From NCBI GenBank assembly GCA_002506015.1, contig DAWR01000210.1:246-10390 (forward strand): 10,145 bases of DNA. Reading direction: 5' to 3'. Shown in pieces: positions 5,799 through 10,145 of the stretch. Position 1 is the stretch's first letter, and the number at the start of each line of letters is the position of its first letter. A program made the position numbers and the translations under genes. Origin of the DNA: Candidatus Methanogasteraceae archaeon UBA261. Lineage in GTDB: Archaea; Halobacteriota; Methanosarcinia; Methanosarcinales; Methanogasteraceae. Below the pieces are notes generated by a model. It was not told the origin of the DNA, made no database searches, and saw nothing but the letters and a program-made list of their open reading frames with translations.

Positions 5799-7421
5799 AT
5801 GTGGAGGTGGGACGCGATCAAGAGCAAGAACGCACTTATGGGGAAGTTGCTGAAGATTAAAAAGAAGCAACCAGACACCTTACCGCCGTATGACCTGAAT
5901 GACCACGGTTCTCTTGTGGAGTTTGAGGTGCCGGATGGTGCAACCGAAATCGAACGCTACTGGGTGGATGAGCCTTTCGCATTCGTAAGCATCTTTGACG
6001 ACTCGAAGATGCTGCACTATTATATGGTCGAGCCGTCGCTTGCCGCGTATGAGAAGGCGGTGCTTGACCGGATGTACGGAGACCTGCAGAGTATCTTGGC
6101 AAGCTCATACTCCGTTTCAGAAACTGACATGGATGCGGTCTTAACCAGAGAAACACTCGCTCTTCTGAAATATTATCATGTGGAACTCACTATAGCGTCG
6201 GTGCATAAGATACTGTATTACTTACGGCGGAATTTCCGCGGTTACGAGCGGTTAAACCCTGTGCTCATGGATCCGTACATCGAGGACATCTCCTGCGACG
6301 GTATCGATGTCCCCGTCTTCCTGTACCACCGGACGCACCGCAACATCCGGACAAACATCGTCTTTGGCGAGCTGGATCTGAACTCATTTGTGATCAAGCT
6401 CTGCCAGAAGAGCGGCAAGCAGATATCGATTGGTGAGCCGATGGTAGACGCGACCATGCCTGATGGCTCAAGGATACAGGCTACGCTTGGAAAGGAGGTT
6501 ACGACCCGCGGCAGTTCGTTTACCATACGAAAGTTCAGGGGCGACCCGATCACACCGATCGACCTGATAGACTTTGGGACGTGCAGCGTGGGCATGATGG
6601 CATACTTCTGGTTGGTGATAGAAGGGGGCAAGAGCATAATCTTTGCTGGCGGCACAGCGTCGGGAAAAACCGCGATATTAAATGCCGTATCGCTCTTCAT
6701 ACCGCCCTTAACAAAAGTGATCTCGATTGAGGATACGCGTGAACTGACGCTGCATCACGACAACTGGATCGCTGGCATCACCAGGAAATCGTTTACGGTA
6801 AGCGGGGCGGGAGAGGTCACGATGTACGACCTTCTGCGGTCTGCCCTCAGGCAGCGCCCTGAGTACATCCTTGTCGGGGAGGTTCGCGGTTCTGAGGCGC
6901 TTACGCTATTCCAGGCGATGTCAACAGGTCACACGACCTACTCTACCATGCACGCCGGTGACGTGCCAACGGTCGTGAACCGGCTCGAACACGACCCGAT
7001 CAACGTCCCGCACGCGATGATGCAGTCGCTTGACATCATCTGCATCCAGGCGCAGACGTATGTCAATGAGAAGCGAGCAAGGCGGACACAGACCATTGTG
7101 GAGATTGCCGGTCTCGATCCCAAGACCGGGAATATCCGCGTAAACGAACTCTACCGGTGGGAACCTACGGCAGACATGTTCAAACGTACTTGCGAGTCCA
7201 GTGTGTTAAATGGCATCATCAAGACGCGGGGCTGGACCCCTGATAAACTGTTTGGCGAACTTGCCAACCGTGTAACGATTCTTGAGCATATGCGCCAAAA
7301 AGGCATGGGGGATTATGTCATCGTCTCGCTTGTCGTGCAGGCGTACGCCACAAATCCGGAACTGGTCATGAGCGCGGTTGAAACGGACCGGTTGCAAGAG
7401 TTAATTTCAGAAAACAAGTGA
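5799..7421 (+). CDS. Type IV pilus/secretion assembly ATPase (PilB/GspE/FlaI/VirB11-like)
   Basis: This 540-residue protein is the cytoplasmic hexameric motor that drives assembly of a type IV pilus-like filament. The N-terminal part (about 1-250) contains the archaeal signature DPYIEDISCDG, and TTRGSSFTIRKF (235-246) with R237 and R244. The motor domain has Walker A GGTASGKT (284-291), the Asp box SIEDTREL (309-316), Walker B YILVGE with catalytic E361, and the His box TGHTTYSTMHAGD with H378 and H385. All residues needed for ATP hydrolysis are present. Length and order fit archaeal PilB-type ATPases. The gene is followed 13 bases on by its platform protein, the usual pair. The start is uncertain: ATG 5799 is used here, but a perfect GGAGGTGG lies just inside it at 5803-5810 and another in-frame ATG lies at 5838. 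Confidence 0.93.
   Translation: MWRWDAIKSKNALMGKLLKIKKKQPDTLPPYDLNDHGSLVEFEVPDGATEIERYWVDEPFAFVSIFDDSKMLHYYMVEPSLAAYEKAVLDRMYGDLQSILASSYSVSETDMDAVLTRETLALLKYYHVELTIASVHKILYYLRRNFRGYERLNPVLMDPYIEDISCDGIDVPVFLYHRTHRNIRTNIVFGELDLNSFVIKLCQKSGKQISIGEPMVDATMPDGSRIQATLGKEVTTRGSSFTIRKFRGDPITPIDLIDFGTCSVGMMAYFWLVIEGGKSIIFAGGTASGKTAILNAVSLFIPPLTKVISIEDTRELTLHHDNWIAGITRKSFTVSGAGEVTMYDLLRSALRQRPEYILVGEVRGSEALTLFQAMSTGHTTYSTMHAGDVPTVVNRLEHDPINVPHAMMQSLDIICIQAQTYVNEKRARRTQTIVEIAGLDPKTGNIRVNELYRWEPTADMFKRTCESSVLNGIIKTRGWTPDKLFGELANRVTILEHMRQKGMGDYVIVSLVVQAYATNPELVMSAVETDRLQELISENK
5803..5810 (+). promoter_or_regulatory. Shine-Dalgarno-like GGAGGTGG inside the annotated ATPase start
   Basis: GGAGGTGG matches the archaeal ribosome binding consensus but lies two bases after the annotated ATG. 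The in-frame codon at usual spacing, six bases on, is ATC (5817-5819). The next in-frame ATG (5838) is 27 bases away. Either it is a chance Trp-Arg-Trp coding sequence, or translation begins at an unusual codon. Confidence 0.35.
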
Positions 7422-7434
7422 CTGTGGGGAATAT

Positions 7435-9402
7435 ATGGGTTTTGCATCGATTGCAGCGTACCGGATCTTTGGTAACGGCGTCCGCAAACGTGCGGAGACA
7501 CACCACGACCTTGAGGTGCAGCTACATCAGGCGCACATACCGGTGCCGATTGATCGGTATCTCTCCTCCGCATACTTCTATTCGCTGATTGCAGGATTGA
7601 TCGGCGCGATTGCAGGGTATTATTTCGGACTACACCTCTTCGCCAATCTCATCCTTCCTGCAAATATCGGCATGGATAGTTTGCCGTGGGTGGACGCTCA
7701 CCAGACCGAACTGCTCTCTGTTGCGGCAGGGCTGCTGCTCTTTACGCTGACATTCTACATCATCTACGTAATCTATGCAAAGATTCCGGCAACAAAAGCA
7801 AACATCCGCAAGTCGCAGATCGACCAATCGCTGCCGCATGCGATCGCATACCTGTATGCATTGGACCACGGGGGCGGCATAAATCTGCTTGAGATCCTCA
7901 AGTCGCTGAGCGAGTATGCCTACATCTATGGCGCCGCCGCAGAGGAGTTCGGACGCATTGTCCAGGACGTGGAGTACTTTGGTTGTGATATGCTAACCGC
8001 ACTGCAGAACGCGAGCAACCGGACGTCGTCTGACAAGTTCAAGGAGTTCGTTGACGGCTTGATCTCGATTGTTTCGAGTGGCGGTGACGTCACAACATAC
8101 CTCATGAGCAAAACACGGCAGTACCACTCAACAGCAGCAAGGGAGCAGAAGACGTTTTTGGAGACGCTCGGCATCATGGCTGAGGTTTACATCGCTGTCT
8201 TTGTTGTGGGACCGCTGTTCATGATGACTATACTTGTTGTGATCGGGCTCATTAACTCAGAATCACGCATGATCCTGTACGTACTGATCTATGCGCTGAT
8301 CCCTGCCGGCACCGCCGTATACCTGATTCTCCTTGACATGATCTCAGACGTCAGCAAAAAGTCATACGCCAAGTATATGGTCGAAAAGAAGCCTGATGCG
8401 TTCAGCGACGTCCATGTCAAACCGTTGTATGAAGGTCAGGCAAAACTCATACAGCGGATGCACCTTCGCAGGAGGCTCTTCGGGTTCAGGGCTATGCTCT
8501 TCCACCCATTCCGGCTGATGCGCTACAAACCAGCGTACTCGTTCCTGATGAGTGTTCCGCTCGCCATCCTGTACCTGTACTCTGTTCTGCGACCGTCTTA
8601 CCCTGATCTGGGCCGCATTAGCATCGGCACTGTCCCGAGTATTGGCACTGGCATTGATGTCAGCCGCATCTCCGTGCTGGACGATTGGATCTTTTTTGCA
8701 GTCCTGATTGTGTGTATCCCGTTCATAATATTCTATGAACTCAGGAATCGCAGGATACGCCAGATCGAAGACCAGATCCCCGAGTTTATGAGAACGCTGG
8801 CGAGCATAAACGATGCGGGCATCCTGCTCATCGATGCCATCACAATGGTTGCGCAGGCAAAGATCGGGGTTCTGCAACACGAGGTGAAACAGATCGTCGG
8901 AGACATCACGTGGGGCACAGTCATGGCTGATGCACTGAGGAACTTTGAGTACCGGGTCAAAACAGACATGGCAAGCCGCATAATCACCCTGATCGTGAGA
9001 GCGAGCGAGTCCACAAACGACGTTAAGAGCGTGCTCGTGATCGCGGCAGGTGACGCGGAGGTTCAGAAACAGACGAAGAATGAACGGACTGCAGAGATGT
9101 TTGTCTACGTCTTCATAATCTATGTGGCATTCTTCGTCTTCCTCTTCACAATCTATGTGCTTGCCGCATACTTCCTCACCGCGATGACCGGATCATTGAG
9201 CGAAGCTGCATCAGACCTGACAATGATCAACACATTCGACATGGGGATATATACTACGCTCTTCTTCCATGCCGCCATGCTCCAGGGGTTCTGCTCGGGG
9301 CTGGTTGCAGGGAAGATGAGTACAGGAAGCATCTCGTCCGGACTGAAGCACTCGGTTGTGATGATGCTTGTCTCTTATGGGGTCTTCACATTATTAGTAT
9401 AA
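7435..9402 (+). CDS. Pilus platform membrane protein with two T2SSF domains (PilC/TadC/FlaJ-like)
   Basis: This 655-residue polytopic protein should form the inner-membrane base on which the preceding ATPase acts. I count about nine membrane helices, near 47-70, 93-115, 250-273, 278-300, 367-384, 416-434, 556-580, 605-625 and 637-655. Two cytoplasmic T2SSF-type helical domains sit between them. The first, about 125-240, begins IDQSLPHAIAYLYAL and contains SSGGDV. The second, about 445-550, begins IEDQIPEFMRTLASI. They look like an internal duplication, as in archaeal PilC proteins, which are about twice the length of bacterial TadC. The ATG at 7435 follows the ATPase stop by 13 bases, with only a weak GGGGA ahead, suggesting coupled translation. 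Its gene ends in an A/T-rich, repeat-filled intergenic region. The family is certain; which filament it serves is inferred from the pilin-like gene downstream. Confidence 0.92.
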   Translation: MGFASIAAYRIFGNGVRKRAETHHDLEVQLHQAHIPVPIDRYLSSAYFYSLIAGLIGAIAGYYFGLHLFANLILPANIGMDSLPWVDAHQTELLSVAAGLLLFTLTFYIIYVIYAKIPATKANIRKSQIDQSLPHAIAYLYALDHGGGINLLEILKSLSEYAYIYGAAAEEFGRIVQDVEYFGCDMLTALQNASNRTSSDKFKEFVDGLISIVSSGGDVTTYLMSKTRQYHSTAAREQKTFLETLGIMAEVYIAVFVVGPLFMMTILVVIGLINSESRMILYVLIYALIPAGTAVYLILLDMISDVSKKSYAKYMVEKKPDAFSDVHVKPLYEGQAKLIQRMHLRRRLFGFRAMLFHPFRLMRYKPAYSFLMSVPLAILYLYSVLRPSYPDLGRISIGTVPSIGTGIDVSRISVLDDWIFFAVLIVCIPFIIFYELRNRRIRQIEDQIPEFMRTLASINDAGILLIDAITMVAQAKIGVLQHEVKQIVGDITWGTVMADALRNFEYRVKTDMASRIITLIVRASESTNDVKSVLVIAAGDAEVQKQTKNERTAEMFVYVFIIYVAFFVFLFTIYVLAAYFLTAMTGSLSEAASDLTMINTFDMGIYTTLFFHAAMLQGFCSGLVAGKMSTGSISSGLKHSVVMMLVSYGVFTLLV

Positions 9403-9456
9403 GTAAATAAGTAAATATGGATATATAGATATGGAAATAGAAATATGGGCGGGGAT
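9401..9456. repeat. A/T-rich tandem repeats: 8-mer twice, then ATATGG three times at 14-base spacing
   Basis: AAGTAAAT occurs twice in tandem (9401-9416), overlapping the stop codon of the platform gene. ATATGG then begins at 9415, 9429 and 9443, exactly 14 bases apart; the first two units are similar across most of their length (A/T-rich, with AG or AGA near the end). The tract includes ATATATAG (9421-9428), which could serve as a TATA box. The regular spacing suggests a repeat expansion or a regulator binding array upstream of the pilin gene. Confidence 0.6.
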
Positions 9457-9472
9457 AGTGGATTTCGGAGAC

Positions 9473-9500
9473 TTATTATTATTATTATTATTATTATTAT
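9473..9500. repeat. (TTA)9 trinucleotide microsatellite
   Basis: Nine uninterrupted TTA units plus one T fill 9473-9500. Pure trinucleotide runs of this length are uncommon in prokaryotic intergenic DNA and are prone to slippage. The tract lies about 165 bases before the pilin start, so changes in copy number could alter spacing in the upstream region or an RNA fold, but would not switch a reading frame. Confidence 0.9.
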
Positions 9501-9501
9501 C

Positions 9502-9521
9502 TTCCGAAGTGGGCTTCGGAA
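9502..9521 (+). repeat. Perfect 8-bp hairpin next to the TTA tract
   Basis: TTCCGAAG (9502-9509) and CTTCGGAA (9514-9521) are exact reverse complements around the loop TGGG. A third related copy, TTCGGA (9464-9469), lies on the other side of the TTA run and can pair with TCCGAA (9503-9508), so two stems compete for the same bases. It could end transcription of the motor genes or act in a leader RNA. No poly-T follows. Confidence 0.55.
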
Positions 9522-9522
9522 C

Positions 9523-9579
9523 ACCACCGAGAAAACAGAGAAGACAGCAACGCTCTGTGCCCCCCGCGTCCACTGTGGT
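9523..9579. repeat. Second long imperfect palindrome, ACCAC...GTGGT type
   Basis: The left arm 9523-9547 and right arm 9555-9579 pair as an imperfect inverted repeat with 15 matches in 25 positions, best at the outer ACCAC/GTGGT and the inner ACAG/CTGT, around a 7-base loop. Its look (ACAGAG and GTCCACTGTGG phrases) recalls a dispersed intergenic sequence seen in many genomes, and it is comparable in design to the palindrome at 53-140. No coding or RNA gene is visible here. Confidence 0.45.
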
Positions 9580-9613
9580 TAACCTTATTTACCATAACCC
9601 CTCCACCCAGAAG

Positions 9614-9624
9614 AAATTAAAAAG
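9614..9624 (+). promoter_or_regulatory. Possible TATA box of the pilin gene
   Basis: AAATTAAAAAG (9614-9624) is the nearest A/T-rich element before ATG 9666 and would place transcription start near 9643 with a leader of about 23 bases. It is a weak match to the TATA consensus. The A/T-rich repeats at 9401-9448 hold alternative candidates. Confidence 0.3.
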
Positions 9625-9665
9625 ACACGGATTATCGCGAAAGCGCCCAGGCAAGGGTACCTGAT

Positions 9666-10145
9666 ATGAGAAAACGCACCAGACCGTTCACAGAAGACTG
9701 CGACGCAATCTCCGAAGTCATCGGAGAACTGCTCATGGTAGTGATCTCCTTAATAGCGTTTGGCGTTTTAGCAGCAATCATGCTCTCACATCTGGGACCC
9801 AGTGACACGCTGCATACGGATGTGGACGGCTGGGTGAATGTCAACGCAGACACGATCTGCTTCAGGCACGAGGGCGGCGAGGCAGTCGAGGCAGAGAACC
9901 TCGAAATGATCCTGAACCTGAACGGAACGCTCGTGGAACTCTCATCAGACGATGTCACTGCGATTCTTGGAGATGACCTGTGGCAGCTTGGCGATATCAT
10001 CGGGATCGATGCGATGAGCAGATGGGGAATCGATATCAAGGAGGATGATTACGTGGGCGGGACAACGATTCACAGAAAGACTGTGATCTTCACTGGCACG
10101 CTTCTTGGGGATGCGATTGAGGCTACGACAACAGCGACTGCGACA
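9666..10145 (+). CDS. Archaeal type IV pilin-like protein, 3' end outside window
   Basis: The frame from ATG 9666 stays open for all 160 codons to the window edge. The N-terminus has a class III signal sequence: a basic start MRKRTRPF, a short acidic stretch TEDCDA, then the pilin core beginning ISEVIGELLMV. The prepilin peptidase probably cuts after A14, leaving a hydrophobic helix at 15-43 that anchors the subunit and packs in the filament core. The later FRHEGGEAVEAENLEM segment is typical of the globular part of archaeal pilin N-terminal domain (DUF1628-type) proteins, which fold as a beta-rich head. Position after the ATPase and platform genes fits a filament subunit or minor pilin. Only a weak AAGGG precedes the start. 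The C-terminus and any further pilin genes lie beyond the window. Confidence 0.85.
   Translation, partial: MRKRTRPFTEDCDAISEVIGELLMVVISLIAFGVLAAIMLSHLGPSDTLHTDVDGWVNVNADTICFRHEGGEAVEAENLEMILNLNGTLVELSSDDVTAILGDDLWQLGDIIGIDAMSRWGIDIKEDDYVGGTTIHRKTVIFTGTLLGDAIEATTTATAT

Noticed and set aside
5799..9402. Archaellum arlI/arlJ genes
   Set aside because: The platform protein is a nine-helix, double-T2SSF protein of about 655 residues, and no archaellin or arlC-G genes are present. The downstream subunit is of the adhesive pilin type, so a type IV pilus is the better call.
9473..9521. Intrinsic terminator after the platform gene
   Set aside because: The TTA run comes before the hairpin and no T-tract follows it. 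Archaeal termination by T-rich runs is not convincingly met.
9431..9664. 77-codon + strand open frame with nine Leu in a row
   Set aside because: The Leu run is just the (TTA)9 repeat, and the rest reads through a hairpin and an imperfect palindrome. There is no ribosome binding site, so it is noncoding by preference. It does end one base before the pilin start, so peptide evidence could revive it.

Overview
The window looks like a chromosomal segment of a euryarchaeon, most likely a methanogen or a methanogen-related lineage (Halobacteriota in the broad sense). The evidence is a class III signal peptide and an archaeal-type pilin N-terminus, a PilB/FlaI-like ATPase and a duplicated PilC/FlaJ-like platform protein of the archaeal kind, a single-domain KaiC-family ATPase, TTTATAT-type TATA boxes, and Shine-Dalgarno sequences of the GGAGGTGA class. 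One response regulator ends in a Cys-rich domain that I associate with methanogen signalling proteins. I cannot name the species.

Layout. All genes are on the + strand. Bases 1-346 hold no convincing gene: there is a small perfect hairpin (15-32), an imperfect long inverted repeat built of 9-10-base units (53-140), and a TATA box plus a leader hairpin just ahead of the first gene. Bases 347-9402 form a tightly packed gene run with gaps of 50, -4, 27, 33 and 13 bases: a KaiC-like ATPase; a very large membrane hybrid histidine kinase (dCache-HAMP-GAF-HisKA-HATPase-REC-REC); a stand-alone CheY/DivK-like receiver overlapping the kinase stop by ATGA; a receiver fused to a Cys-containing output domain; a pilus assembly ATPase; and its membrane platform protein. 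A 263-base intergenic stretch follows. It is packed with repeats: two 8-mers in tandem, ATATGG three times at an exact 14-base spacing, (TTA)9, an 8-bp hairpin, and a second long imperfect palindrome. The window ends inside a gene for an archaeal type IV pilin-like protein (9666 to the edge), whose frame is open to the last base.

How the parts may work together (inference). The kinase would sense an extracytoplasmic ligand through its dCache domain and an intracellular cue through GAF. Phosphate could then move among four receiver domains (two in the kinase, two in separate proteins), none of which carries a recognisable DNA-binding domain. The next genes encode the motor and membrane base of a type IV pilus-like surface filament, then a pilin, so the simplest reading is a sensory module controlling assembly or activity of an adhesive or secretory pilus. 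A KaiC-like ATPase in the same run recalls the archaellum, where the KaiC-fold protein ArlH works with the ATPase ArlI and the platform ArlJ. That parallel is suggestive, not shown.
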